NCBI GenBank assembly: GCA_003952965.2
Contig: CM025851.1
Span: 18,949,633 to 19,013,632 of the forward strand
Direction: 5' to 3'
Length of the DNA: 64,000 nucleotides
From: Morella rubra
Taxonomy: Eukaryota > Streptophyta > Magnoliopsida > Fagales > Myricaceae
Under the pieces are notes generated by a model. It was given only the letters and a program-made list of their open reading frames with translations. It made no database searches and was not told the DNA's origin. Below, in pieces: positions 33,147 through 44,995 of the stretch; within the stretch, counting starts at the first letter, position 1; every line of letters begins with the position of its first letter. Made by a program: the position numbers and the translations under genes.

Positions 33147-34726
33147 AGATCGTCGAGGAACTTCTTGGAACGATAATTGCTATTTGAAAGCTGCAAAAGC
33201 TGAAGTCTGCGGCACTTCAATCCGTCGGGATACTTGTCCAGTTCTCGAAGTCCTAGAGAAATCGCAACATACGTTTGATATGTATCTTTCTCTGGCCATT
33301 CTTCAATTTCATTGTCAAATACAACCATAAAGTCGTGGATGCAATTGATATCGCAACATCTCGAACAATATCGTGTATTTTGGTGTACTCTTCGTCACAC
33401 GAGCTGTGCAACAATAGATTTGATCTTCTGAGATACCAAATGATTGTGTGGACTCTCTCTTGCTTCAGACCACACCAATTTCTACAAATAAGCATCGTCA
33501 AACTACATATCTGACTAAATTGTCAATAAGAATGTCATAATCTTTGGGAAATTGACAACATGGTAGAAAGCATGACTTGGCTTCATCACTTTCTATGTAA
33601 TTGTAGCTGAACTCTATCCTCTTATAGACCTTTGGATGCAAACCAGGAATTTTTTGTGAAATAGACTTTTTGATCTGCTGAAGCACCGCATTCCACTCGT
33701 ATTCGGCGGTTTTGTCTCTCAGAGCACTTCCAACAGTTACAACTGCAACAGGTGAACGCCCACATTCCTCTGCAACCTCTTTTGTAATCTCTCTGAATAG
33801 ATTCCATTCTTCTTCTTTAAACAAGAGTTCGACTTCAAAATTCTGTCTGCTCTCATTGATTTGCAGATTTCTAAGCTTCGTGATGTTAACAAATTTTGCC
33901 ACCACAAGGAATTCCAATATCTTCTAGGTTAAGTTGTTCTCAAATATCATCCAATATTACAATGACATTCCCGCTCTTCTTGAGTCTTGAACGAAGTTGA
34001 TATGTTCTTCTAGGTAAACTCTCTTCAGCAATTCTTGGACTTAGCTTCTCCACAATTTTAGCTTGAATCTTTAACAAGTCTAGTTTTTGGGACACCATTG
34101 TCATTGCAACTTCGTTAAATAGATTATTAGCTTTTGCTCTGCTCTAGATCTCTTTCGCCATTTCTATTTTCTTGATCACTCACATGCCACATATGGCAAA
34201 CATGTTGATATTGTGATCTCTTAGAGCCTCCATAACATCTTTAATCATCATCTTTCTTGATTCAAAATCCTTAAAATCTTTTCAGGATGACAAGCCACCT
34301 TCAAGTGGACGAGTAGAATAGTACACCCTATCATATTTTCCATCTTTTTCTAGAAGCTCAATGACAGCTTGAGTATTCTTCCGAAGTTTCCTACTCAAGG
34401 AATAACGAGAATTCAGATTTGGGCGCCACCCATTCAAGCATGTTTGATTTACTTCAACATCTGCAATGAGTCTCTAGAGATCTTCATTCTTCTTGTCCAT
34501 CCACGTTTGTCAGCCAACTCTGAACTTCACCACCAATTGCTTCATCATTCCAGTTGGCCGCATCAATGGATTGTTGCACCGCATCCCTCTTATCACGCAG
34601 GTTCTGAAAATGATCTTTGACATTCTTGATGTTCGTATCACAATAAATCAAAAAGCCACACTGATGTCCAATTGGAACCACTAAGCATTCTCCAATTTTT
34701 CCTACAATTGCAAAAACAATTTCCAT
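33147..34726 (-). pseudogene. CNL pseudogene: coiled-coil and NB-ARC part
   Basis: The chosen start gives MEIVFAIVGKIGECLVVPIG followed by a coiled-coil-like region (HFQNLRDKRDAVQQSID) ending in VQSWL, as expected for this CNL class. The P-loop region reads AICGM, stop, VIKKIEMAKEI, so the glycine-rich GGVGKTT core is gone. Kinase-2 is recognisable as NVIVILDDI followed by a TGA where the family has tryptophan. Further on come a degenerate GLPLA-like motif (RSPVAVVTVGSAL), an RNBS-D-like CFLPCCQFPKDYDI (about 33530-33580) and an MHD-like IHDIVRDVAI (about 33355-33385). At least two frameshifts (near 34480 and 33870) and several stops are present. The 33147 edge is the boundary with Copia-C. 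Confidence 0.9.
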
Positions 34727-37314
34727 TTCTTTTCTTTTCTTTTCTTTTTTTATATTCTCACCCTTTCTTTGTTTTCTTTTTTCTAATTGTTTTGTTGTTG
34801 TCTTTCGAGAATACAGATGTCGTATGAGATGTAGAATTAGAAGTCTTCTACCAATGACTTCAACAATACAAAAAGTCAGTAGTGCCTCCTACACATTTAT
34901 ATCAAGCCAAACAAGCATAAAGCATGAAATAAAAAAATCAGCATCAAATTGAGGATATTGAACGATGTTCAAGAAAAAATTAAAATTGAAAAAACGAAAT
35001 AGATGTCAGTATAAACAGAAAACACCAACCTTATTTACTGACTTCGCTTTCAGACTTTTGTTAGGATATAGAAAAGAGCGTTCTTCCTTGAGGAGAATCC
35101 CTCCAACACCACGGCGTGCTAGAGAGAATAGATCAGGGAGCGAGAAAGAGAGATTATGGAAGATAGACAAAGGAAAACGTAGACACCAGCAACAGAGAAT
35201 GAGGTTGGCCCGCAAAAAAAAGCGTGGGCATTTTGGCCGCCAAAGCTGGCCCACGTGGGTCTCTTTTTTTTTCTACCATAAGAGTCGTTGCAAGTGGCCC
35301 CACTGCTGGCACTATTCTTGCCGCTAATGGTGGTCCACACAATGGGTTTCTTGGTTAATTACATTAGCAACTAAAATCAAATTATTTTCCCTCAATACGC
35401 ATCTATATGATGTGAAAATTTATAAAGACAACACGAATAAATCAATAAAAATTAAACATGTATTCAATACAATTGTCATCTATAAAGAAATTGAATATAT
35501 TACACTTGTTGTATCCTTTAAAATACTTTTGCAATAACAAGAAACAAAATTTTACATGAGAGTTGGCTCAATAAAACCAAAATAAAAATTGTATAGTAAC
35601 AAATTCCAGCTATTAGACATATTCTTCCACTTTGGTTGCAGTCATTAGAATATTAAGTTTCACTTCTATATTCTTTCAAAATGTAGTTACTATTATTTAC
35701 CTTCCGTTTGTAGGCCTCCTTTTCGCACCTGTAGATTCCTGTTTAATTGGTAAGATGAGTCCTATGAAATGAGCGTAATGACAAGATACTCGATATAATT
35801 TAAAGTAATGAAAAAAATTCAAGAACACAAAAGATACTCTAATACACTATTGCTGCCATTTAGGACTTTCAATAAACACGTCTTCCTAGCTATAAAAACT
35901 AAAACTAGTAGACTTCGCCTTGATGTGATGTGCATAAGCAGAACGGAGTCATGGCATAGCCATATTATCCCCAAAAAAAATGAATATCATTACCTGCATC
36001 AACACATCCACTAAGGTAAATTTAATGTTTTTCCAATAAGGGCGCCTCTCTTAGTTATTTGTTCTACAAGATAGACACCAAGACCCTCCAACTCCAGTAG
36101 AATTTGCATCATGCACATTCACATTTAGTATAAGCAAAGCACATCAAAATCTACAAACGCAAAACCAACCACCCACTTGAAGAAAAAGACTCAACAAAGA
36201 AAGGCTTCTTCTATTTTCTTCTTCTCTAAGTTCATTGTCCAAAACTGGACAATTAAAAAACTAGACCACGTAAATGCCAAATGGTCAACAGAAGTTGGTG
36301 CAATGGGTTTTACAGGCAAAAGAGATTGATGTACAAAGCCATCTAACTGCAACAGAATTTGCATTATAATTCTTTAACTACAGATAAACACCAAAACCCT
36401 CCAATTGCAGTAGAATTTGCATTATATACATTCATATTTAGCATAAGCAAGGAATATGAAAATCAAAATCAAAATCAACAAGATTTTAGATAAAGCAAAT
36501 TCGTCTTTTTTATATGAATATTGACTTGACATAAATATCCAATAAGATGCCTCCTGGAAGCGAGAGACAATATACAAAGACTCCTCAAAGAAAAAAAGAA
36601 AACCGAATGACAGGATAAAAGATAGAATTCAATAGACACAACAGTGGAGATCAAGCAATGGATACCTACAATAACTAAGGCAGGGTACAGAATGATAATA
36701 GCTCACGACACCCAAGCGTTAAACCAACCACCCACTTGAAGAAAGAGACCAACAAGGAATATTATCTTCTATTTTCTTCTTCTTTAAGTAAGTTCATTGT
36801 CCAAAAATGGTCAATGGTAAAACCAAACCACATAAAAGTTAAATGGTCAATTAAAGGGGGTGGGAGTATCTGACAGTGATTAATGAACAACCTTTTGGAT
36901 ATAATCACAAAGCACAGACAAAATATTGAAAATCAGTTTAAGCATCTCAAAAATCAAACACACACCCAAAAGTAAAACTTTAACTTGATTTTACCTCCCA
37001 GCAGAGTCAAACCAATTTCTTCAAATTCGAACAGAAGCTGCAAATAATCGACCTCTCTATGATTAGATCCCTTAATTCAACCTCTCAATCGAGCTATGAT
37101 TCCTTTGAGTCTGAAGCTAAACCTCAAATGGTGGACCTTCCGGTCTCGATAACTCAAACCTTGGCATCCTACTCACACTCGAATGGCAATAGCTTCAAAA
37201 TTGAATCAAAATTGGTGGGGCAAAAGATTCTATGTTTTTTTTTATAAACCACAGCATACAAGCCATAGATGGGAGGAAAAGATTCTATTCAAAAAGTATG
37301 AGTTCTAAGAGCTT
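34727..37314. other. Upstream sequence of the CNL pseudogene, no gene recognised
   Basis: This includes the former promoter side of the resistance gene. A CT-rich run at 34728-34790 lies directly before the ATG. I found no promoter element I would stand behind. Open stretches around 34965-35340 overlap on both strands without recognisable domains. Two sets of diverged direct repeats lie at 36063-36860 (listed separately). Confidence 0.5.
36063..36860 (+). repeat. Diverged direct repeats upstream of the CNL pseudogene
   Basis: About 36075-36150 recurs at 36388-36470 (shared words AGTAGAATTTGCAT and TTTAGTATAAGCAA or near variants). About 36165-36298 recurs at 36719-36860 (shared AACCAACCACCCACTTGAAG and TCTATTTTCTTCTTCT). 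The copies are in the same direction and clearly diverged, so this is an old local duplication. It has no coding potential that I can see. Confidence 0.65.
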
Positions 37315-37319
37315 CAAAT

Positions 37320-37597
37320 TGTGAGTCCCAATAGCAACCCAAGAGGGAAGGGTGAATTGGGTTTATCAAAAACTTAGATTAATTTTTCAATAAATACGCA
37401 GATCTGAAAATTACTAAATGCTATTTAAAATGAAGAACAATAAATGATAGCAATAAAGTAAGTGTAAGGGAAGAGAGAAAACACCGCAATTATTAGGTGG
37501 TTCGGCCAAGACTTGCCTACGTCCACCCCTAAGGCTATTGCCTTCCTTGGGCTTCTCCACTATAATCCAATAGTGTCTACAACTTAGCTTCCGAGTG
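37320..37597 (-). repeat. 3' LTR of Copia-F, terminal part
   Basis: Matches 59458-59735 of the 5' LTR, beginning (plus strand) TGTGAGTCCCAATAGC. It includes one copy of the GAGTG duplicated by the solo LTR (37593-37597). The LTR continues at 41193. Confidence 0.9.
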
Positions 37598-40500
37598 TGT
37601 GATACCCCTAACCTTTTGAGCTACTTTTGAAATCATTGTGTCAAGATTTTCCTTTAAATATTTTTAATAAATGTGATCTTTTGGTACTTCTTTTAGTTGC
37701 TTAATTATGCTTGTAAGAGTTTTTCCTTTAATTTTTAATCTTTGAATTAAGATCACTATTTTTATTGCAATCATGTGTTTAAATTGTCTCATTTTATTTC
37801 CTCTAATATATTAGAGTAATTTGGTTAATTTTTAGTATATGGCCGAATTTCCCTTCCTTGGTTTAAATATTGTATTTTTAACCTTGGTTTTAATAAATTC
37901 TCTTTCTTATATTAATGTGATGTTATGTGTCTAATTTGATTTATTTGAGCTTAATGATTTTAAAATGTTTGTTTAATTGCATTTAAATTTCACATTTGGG
38001 CCTAGGGTTGTTGAATTATGGACTTGGCCTATGGAAATGAGTTGGGCCGAAGCCCATTAGTGCTTGGTAGCCCAAAGACACACCCAACCCACTCAAGCAC
38101 CCCATGGCCGGCCAATATTGTGGAGATTTGCAAATCTTATCTTGTTGGCCATGTGTCAAATTCTCTTTCTCCTGTGTATAGATTCAATGAATGTTATTAA
38201 TATCTTGTCTCCATAATCATTAAGTCTCCAAAATTATAGTATACCCCTAATGATTTAGCTAGAATAAAAACAAAAAAATGAGATGTAGTGAAAAGAGAGC
38301 AAGTGATTTGCCGTGAGTCAAGAGAGAGTCAAGAGGAGAGAGAAAAGAGAGGAGTTATGAAGAGAGATGAGGCTATTGGAGGCTTTTGCAAACAAAAGGG
38401 CGGCACTTTGTGCCCCATTGCTTGGTGAGATAGAGAGGGGGAGAGAAAGAGAGAGAGAGAGAGAGAGAAGGAGAGAAAAGAAGAGAAAGAAAAAGGGAGA
38501 ATCAGCCAAGAAAAGAGAGGAAAGGAAGAGAAAAAGAAGAAAATGAAAGAGGAGAAGAAGGGCTTGCATTCAAGTATAGGTAAGGGCTAGTTTTATGCAT
38601 ATTTGTTGGGAAAAAAAGTGAGATTGAGCTTGTTTTGGTTGCATGTGAATACTTATGCTTATGATGAATTTACATGCTTTTGTTGAGAAATCTTATAATG
38701 AAAGGGTTCTGAGGTGAACCAAATGGCAAGGGATGGATTTTATGGTTGAAATGGCAGATCAAGGCCATGGAAATGAAGCCAAGAGGGCTTGAGATGAAGT
38801 TTTGAAGCAAAATATTCATGCATATGTTGTTTTGATGATTTTAAAGGAAGTTATGAAGTTACATGTGATTTTTGTTGCTGATTTATATTTTAATGCATGT
38901 TGTGATTATATTGTTTCAGTTATGATGACTTAAATCATTAGATCTAAGGATTATAGCACATGAACATCACATGAAATGGAAAAATTAGGACTTTTTAGTG
39001 AAAAACCCTTGCTGTCCAAAACGTCCCATGAAATCCTTGGAGTTTTTTGCATGAAAATTGGTGGACGTGTATTATATGGTCATAGTAGGTCCCAGTAAAA
39101 ATTTCAGCTCAATCGGAGGTCGGGAAAGGTAAAAAATGCCCCTGGAGGTCTCTAAGGGCAGTTTCGACATTTCACACAAAACGTTAGGGTAAAAAGGTCC
39201 AAATGGGAAAATAACTTTATGGCTGTGTAGAGAATAAAAAATAGATGGGGAAGCCCAAATTTGAGTCCAAACCAAGTAAAATTAGGGGCTTAAATCACAA
39301 AGCCTGTTTAGCGGCCTAAATGGACTTTAGGCCCGTTAACCCTAAACAAGCCCAGAATACTTTGAAACTTTAGGGATAGGCCCAGTAGGGTCTAAGAAGG
39401 CCCAATAAGCCTTCATTTGAAGACTTCGAATAGATTTAACATTTTATTATAAATTCCATGATTAATTCTTTCATTTGTATGATAAAAGGATGGCCTAAAA
39501 CGCCACGGCCTAAACATGGAGTCTTGATCTTTCATATTTAATGCTTGCATGTTGGTTGATGAAAATGCAAGTTGAATGTGGATTTGATGATGATAAGAGC
39601 TTGTAAGTGATGCTCAATGGTGAAAAGGGTTATGACAGTGCCCCAAGAATGCTCAAAATGAGTAGAAAGGTCATGGATTGGCAAGGAAAAGAAAAGGGAA
39701 CACATGCATGAGATGTGTTCTAAAGAAATGAAAAGAAAATGGAAAGAAATGACTTCCAAAGATGTTTGATGATTGCTGTTTGGTTCTTGACGATGATCTG
39801 GTGTTTTCTTGTGGTAATTGATGACTTTATTTAAGAAAAAGGTCTAATATTTTGAAATCATATGACACAGAAACTGATTAAGTATTTTAAATTCAGTTTA
39901 TGGATTTAATTTCTAGAATTTACATTTTTAATTATTCATGCATTAAGATTACAAGCACTTTATTGGTTTATGTTTTCAAGTCAGATCATGGGTTTGAGAT
40001 GTGTACCTTGCACATGAATGATATTCGTGCATTAATTGCATTCACATCATGAGAGAAAAAATAAATGTGAGGAACCCCAAGCCTGCGAGGTGATTCCTGA
40101 AGAAAGAGTGACGATACCGAACACATGAGGAGAGTACAACCCACCACTACAAGGAGTGGGTGGGCTCCTTCTGGACGCAATGGCATCGTTTTTAAAAGGT
40201 CCTGGTGTAGGTGGCACGAGACAGTCGTACGAGGAGAGGAAGGACGCACAACCGACTCTGGGGTGAACAGAGCAGACATTGGGAATACTCAGGGAACCAT
40301 ATGATGAGCGAATACATTTCAATTGCATTGCATGCATTTTCTATACTGTTTCCATGACTTGTTGTATGACTTGAAATTAGTGCACTGGTACTATTTATTC
40401 CAAAGCATGAATTATACATGTATGAGCATGCCCCCTCCTCGACCTTACTGAGTCAATAGGATTCACCCCTTTTATGTTTGTTTGTGTTTGCCTTTTTATT

Positions 40501-41192
40501 GTTAAGCAGGATGTTGGATTATTTCCAAGCCAAAGAAATTCTAGATGCAAGGTCTATTTTGTATCCTCTTTCTTTGTTTCTTTTTTTTCTTTTGATGGCA
40601 GTGTTTCAAAACTGTTTCTGGATCCTTAAAACGCAGTGGTATAGGCTAGGTGGGTAATAGGAAGCTCACATTGCTGTATATCTTAGGCCTAGTCTTTTGT
40701 AATCCTCCCAAAGGCCCATTTTATGCCAAACCTTGTTCAAGTAAAGGAAAAGTGTGTATTTCTCTATGTTGATTTCTTGCTACAAGGGTTTATTTATTTT
40801 CGTTAACTATGCTTTAATCTTTTACAATACCAATCAGTTTTCAACCTAATTCATTAATGAGATTTTTCATAAGTAAGTGCATATTATTACGATACGATAC
40901 TTTATACGATTTTGCATTTTCGTTTTAGTCGTTAACCGACTAAGGTTTTCCTTAGTAAAGTGCCAATATACCGATTTAATGTGTTGTCCAATTTCACTTC
41001 TTTTGTTCAAGTTTATAAACCAACTTATGGCCTTCCTTTTAACCAGTAACCTTTTTAATCAAGTCCTCCACTAAGTAAATTCGAGGGCAGTTAGACGATC
41101 CTAAGAGTTTTATCATGCGGTAATCCCCAAATTTTGTGCATGCAATTACTATACGCGAGCCAAGGGGGTAAGTACCAACACGGGGCGTGACA
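37598..41192 (+). repeat. 3.6-kb solo LTR, probably Ty3/gypsy
   Basis: Runs from TGTGATACCCCTAACC to GGGGCGTGACA with a perfect 5-bp duplication GAGTG (37593-37597 and 41193-41197), inside the Copia-F LTR. The ends are imperfect inverted repeats, as in LTRs. I see no primer site, internal coding region or second LTR, so it is most likely a solo LTR of a family with very long LTRs (Del/Tekay-like by terminal sequence, low certainty). A GA-rich microsatellite lies at 38430-38560. Orientation is not proven. A large non-autonomous element is the alternative. Confidence 0.8.
38430..38560 (+). repeat. GA-rich low-complexity tract in the solo LTR
   Basis: A run of GAGAGA followed by imperfect GGAGA, GAAAA and AGAAGAAA units. 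The opposite-strand open frame across it is a composition artefact. Confidence 0.75.
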
Positions 41193-41737
41193 GAGTGTTA
41201 AGTGACCGTTACAAGAGTTTTTTCAAGCTCACTCTTCAACTCGTACACAAATCTCAAAGCCCATGAGATTTCTTCTATCCTCACGGGTAGGCCTAAGTGT
41301 ATCCCACACTAAAGATTTTTCAAGGTTTAAAGATAAAAATGAATAAACAATAGCTCTCAAAGCTAAATCAGCAAAACAATGCTCAACAAATGGCTACAAG
41401 AAAAGATCCGATGATGATGGCAGCAAGACAGTACAAGATCTGTTGGAAAAAATGTAGCTTTATTCTTTTGCGCTTTGCGCACTTTTTTGAGGCTATGTCA
41501 AGATTGATGATGTAGGAGAGGCGAAAGGTGTCCAAAAGATCTATTTTCTCTCTCCATAATGTTGCCTTTATAGGTCTTCAGCCTTTGGGAGTCCTAAGGG
41601 ACTTTTTGAAATATTGGAGAGGTGCTTAAGTGTCATAACGTCTTGATTCGCGTGCTGAGTCATCGTTTTAAAAACAGAGTTCTCTCAACATATGTCGATA
41701 CTATCTTCAAGTTTGGAACTGACTCGCTGGTGTCTAT
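41193..41737 (-). repeat. 3' LTR of Copia-F, second part
   Basis: Continues the match to the 5' LTR (about 59736-60174), for example GCTCTCAAAGCTA and AACGTCTTGATTCGCGTGCTG. It is cut at 41737 by Copia-E. The remaining 390 or so bases of the LTR are not found on the far side, so they were deleted. It also holds about 110 bp around 41440-41550 that the 5' copy lacks. Confidence 0.85.
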
Positions 41738-42995
41738 TGTTGGCTTTTGTTCACAATCAATATTTTGATGATTTTAATAAATGGATTAAGTTTACAAAAT
41801 GGATATCTTCAAAGACAAAGACATTTTTATCAAAGAACCAAAGACAAGAAGATTGAAGATCAAGAAGATGCAAGGAGCTCAAAAGTGAAGATTCAAGACC
41901 ATAGGGTATAACCTTGTAACTCTTAGTTTCACTTTTGACAAGGATTTGAATCACACACTTGCATATCTTTCAAAACGTGCATAAACCATTTTACCTCTTG
42001 TTGGAAGATCAAAATGTTTTTAATGGTTTCAAAACATCCTCAATCAACTCCCAAACCTTTTATATACTTATGGGAAGTTAGTCTTTAAAATTGGATGTTT
42101 TAAAGTGGCCAAAATCGTGGTTTTAAATGAACAGGATCATGTGCTTAAGTTGAAGAGGTCGACCGGCTGGTGAAGTGGTCAACCAGCCTTCGACCGCTTG
42201 GTGTAGCTGTCAACCGGTCTATTATTTGAAATAGATCCGTTAAGTCTGACAATGTGACCGTTGGGAAACAGTAACCCTGAAGCGGTCGACCGGTACAACG
42301 GTAATATTCCTAATGGCTAGTTTCTCATGTGGCCTATATATAGACCTTCCTAATGTCTCTAAACAAGAGAGAACGACCACATATCTTTATACATAGCTTG
42401 AGAAATATCTTAAACCTTCTTATTCCATATTTTTCATATCATTCATACAAATTACACTTTCTTATCCTTGTCATTGTGTGAATCAAAGAGATAGAGTTTT
42501 CCATTTTCATATCCACTCTTTGAGAGAGTTTATTCTTGTATCTTCCTATCCAAAAGAGGTGATTCCTTTAGTAAGGTTGTTCACTAAATAAGAAGCTTAG
42601 AGAGGGTATATCTCAAGCTTGGTTGGGTTGTGAGTGGTGAGCCTGAAAATCACTTGGGGTTTGAGTGTTAAGCCCGGGAAAGCACTTGTAAGGTTCTCTA
42701 GCACTCGGAAGCTAGAGTGTACACTATTTGAAAGATAGTGGAAAAACCTCAAGGCTCGATAAAGGAGCTTGAGGGGTGAATGTAGGCGGGTTTGCCGAAC
42801 CACCTAAAAATCACGTGTTTGCTTTTCTATCCCTACTCTTTACATTTAGCACTTATTCTCTTATCGCATCCATATATTTGTGCTAAATTAGTCTTTACTT
42901 TGCAAACACAACTTTGAGGATTAAAAGCGAAAAAGTTTGGAAACTCAATTCACCCCCCCCCCCCTCTTGTGTTGCCATAATCCTTAGGACTTACA
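41738..42995 (+). repeat. 5' LTR of Copia-E (subfamily 1)
   Basis: Runs from TGTTGGCTTTTGTTCACAA to GGACTTACA, 1258 bp. It contains a cluster of GGTCGACCGG-like palindromes at about 42155-42300, a likely TATA box (CCTATATATAGACC at 42333-42346) and a C-run at 42953-42964. The TATATATA box fits the promoter position in a plant copia LTR. Confidence 0.85.
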
Positions 42996-42997
42996 AT

Positions 42998-43009
42998 TGG
43001 TATCAGAGC
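42998..43009 (+). promoter_or_regulatory. Primer binding site of Copia-E
   Basis: TGGTATCAGAGC two bases after the 5' LTR, the usual initiator-methionine tRNA match. Confidence 0.9.
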
Positions 43010-43049
43010 TTGATTCTCGTTATACAAGATTTAAAAATCTTGAGTTAGA

Positions 43050-44995
43050 ATGGCAACTTCAAGCTTCAACACTCAAGTTGAGGGACTTTCCACACTTAGA
43101 CCACCATTCTTTAATGATAGTGATTATGCATATTGGAAAGTTAGGATGAGTATTTATTTTCAATCTATTGATTATGATTTATGGTTATGCATATTGAATG
43201 GTCCACAGTTGCCTACAAAAAAGGTTGGAAAAGTGGAGTCTCCCAAGAATGAAAACAAATATGATGCAAATAACAAAAAGAAAATCTCTCTAGATGCAAG
43301 AGCTATGAACATATTATATTGTGCATTAGATATAGGAGAGTTTAATAGAATTTTGTCTTACTTAAATGCTAGAGATATATAGCATACTCTAGAAATTACT
43401 CATGAAGGAACAAGTCAAGTCAAAGAGTCAAAAATCAATATGTGCTTGTTCATAACAAATTATTTAAGATGGAACAAATAATCCATTAGTGACATGTATA
43501 CTAGATTTACCAACATTATAAATGGTTTGAAGGCATTTGGTAAATCTTATACTAACTCGGATTTGGTGAGAAAAATCCTTAGGTCACTACCAAAGTCAGG
43601 GGAAGCAAAGGTGACCGCGATTCAAGAGGTAAAGATCTCACCAAGCTACCTCTAGAAGAGCTTCTCGGATCCCTCATGACCCATGAGATTCAAATACTCG
43701 AAAATGAAGATAAGAGCAAGAAGAAAATAAGGATGCTTTCAAATCTTCCATAATTGAAGATGAGGATGATGATGAGGAAGACATAGTTTTGATGACTAGA
43801 AAGTTCAAGAACTTCCTCAAAAGAATGAAATAGAAGAGAAGCCTTAAATACAAGAAGACATCATAGAATGTTAACGATGAAAGCTAAGAAGAAGATGGAG
43901 AAATCATAACATGTGCCTCATGGCATTTGAGGATGATGATGAGGTACTCTTCAGATGATGAACCAAAACTTTCATATATTGAACTTCAAAATGCCTTTGA
44001 TGAACTTCTTTGTCAATTTGAAAAACTTGGTTCAAAATATACATCTTTAAAAAAGAAACTCATTTTGATCTCAAAAGAAATTGGATTTATCCAACAAAAA
44101 GTTTTAGAATTTGAAAAAGAAAGAGAGTTGGTGAGAAAAACATGCATAGGCAGATAGTTTGCGACTTTCAAACTTTCCATGGGTTATTCCAAGGCCCCAG
44201 AGTGAAATTTGAAAACCAAAAATAAGGCAAGGATTTGGTGAGAAAATCCTTAACTTCAAAGCAAAGGTGATTTCTTAGAATATATGGAGATGAAACTTCG
44301 GAAGATGAGGATGAGACATAGTTTTGATGACTAGAAAGTTCAAGAACTTCCTCAAAAGAATGAAATAGAAGAGAAGCCTTAAATACAAGAAGACATCATA
44401 GAATGTTAACGATGAAAGAAGAAGAAGATGGAGAAATCATGTGCCTCATGGCATTTGAGGATGATGATGAGGTACTCTTCAGATGATGAACCAAAACTTT
44501 CATATATTGAACTTCAAAATGCCTTTGATGAACTTCTTTGTCAATTTGAAAAACTTGGTTCAAAATATACATCCTTGAAAAAGAAACTCATTTTGATCTC
44601 AAAAGAAATTGATTAAAAATGATTTACTCCAACAAAAAGTTTTAGAATTTGAAAAGGAGAAAGTTGCTTTGAACAACAAAATAGTTTCTCAAAACAAAAT
44701 CCTTGAGAAGTTTACTCAAGGAAAGAAATCTTTGGATTTGATTCTTGGTAGTCAAAGATGTGTCTTTGACAAAAGTGGCTTAGGCTACAAGCCTTCTATT
44801 CACCAAAAATATTTTAAGAACTATTTTTTGAAGGCTAAGTCTTTTTGTGCACCTACTCAAACATGTCATTTTTGCAACAAAAATGGGCATCTAATTTTTG
44901 ATTGTGCATTGAAGAAATTTGGGAGCAAGACTCTCAAGAAGACATGGGTTCCAAAAGAAACTAAGGCTAACACTAAAGGACCCAAGAAAGCTTAG
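43050..44995 (+). pseudogene. Copia-E gag with internal tandem duplication
   Basis: The ATG at 43050 opens gag: PPFFNDSDYAYWKVRMSIYF, then a stop at 43380. The remainder is in several frames: FTNIINGLKAFGKSY, then the coiled-coil region SYIELQNAFDELLCQFEKLG, and at the end a zinc knuckle CHFCNKNGHLIFDC (44867-44908) followed by K-x-x-WVPK. The coiled-coil and WVPK features are typical of SIRE gag. A 350-bp stretch (43781-44130) is repeated almost exactly at 44314-44660, a 533-bp-period tandem duplication that puts two copies of the coiled-coil region in place of one. Confidence 0.85.

Larger units (their letters stand above)
9510..34726 (-). pseudogene. CNL disease resistance pseudogene split by three retrotransposons
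   Basis: One coiled-coil NB-ARC-LRR gene of the RPS2/At4g27190-like class reads from an ATG at 34726 down to at least 9510. Host pieces lie at 34726-33147 (coiled coil and NB-ARC), 28602-27829 (first LRRs), 16402-14724 (LRR exons) and 10131-9510 (last LRR exon seen). Copia-C, Copia-B and Copia-A separate them. At each break the two host sides join into sensible LRR sequence after removal of the insertion and one target-duplication copy. Host sequence totals about 4.65 kb including introns, spread over 25.2 kb. Intact family members are intracellular immune receptors that sense pathogen effectors. This copy has a lost P-loop, several stops and frameshifts, and cannot make a receptor. Confidence 0.88.

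Noticed and set aside
34965-35342. Overlapping open frames on both strands upstream of the CNL pseudogene
   Set aside because: Basic, low-information translations with no domain, and the frames overlap each other; probably chance.
38318-38569. Leucine/serine-rich minus-strand frame that looks like a membrane protein
   Set aside because: It is the translation of a GA-rich microsatellite.
39986-40419. Three overlapping minus-strand open frames in the solo LTR
   Set aside because: They lie within non-coding LTR sequence and show no recognisable protein features.
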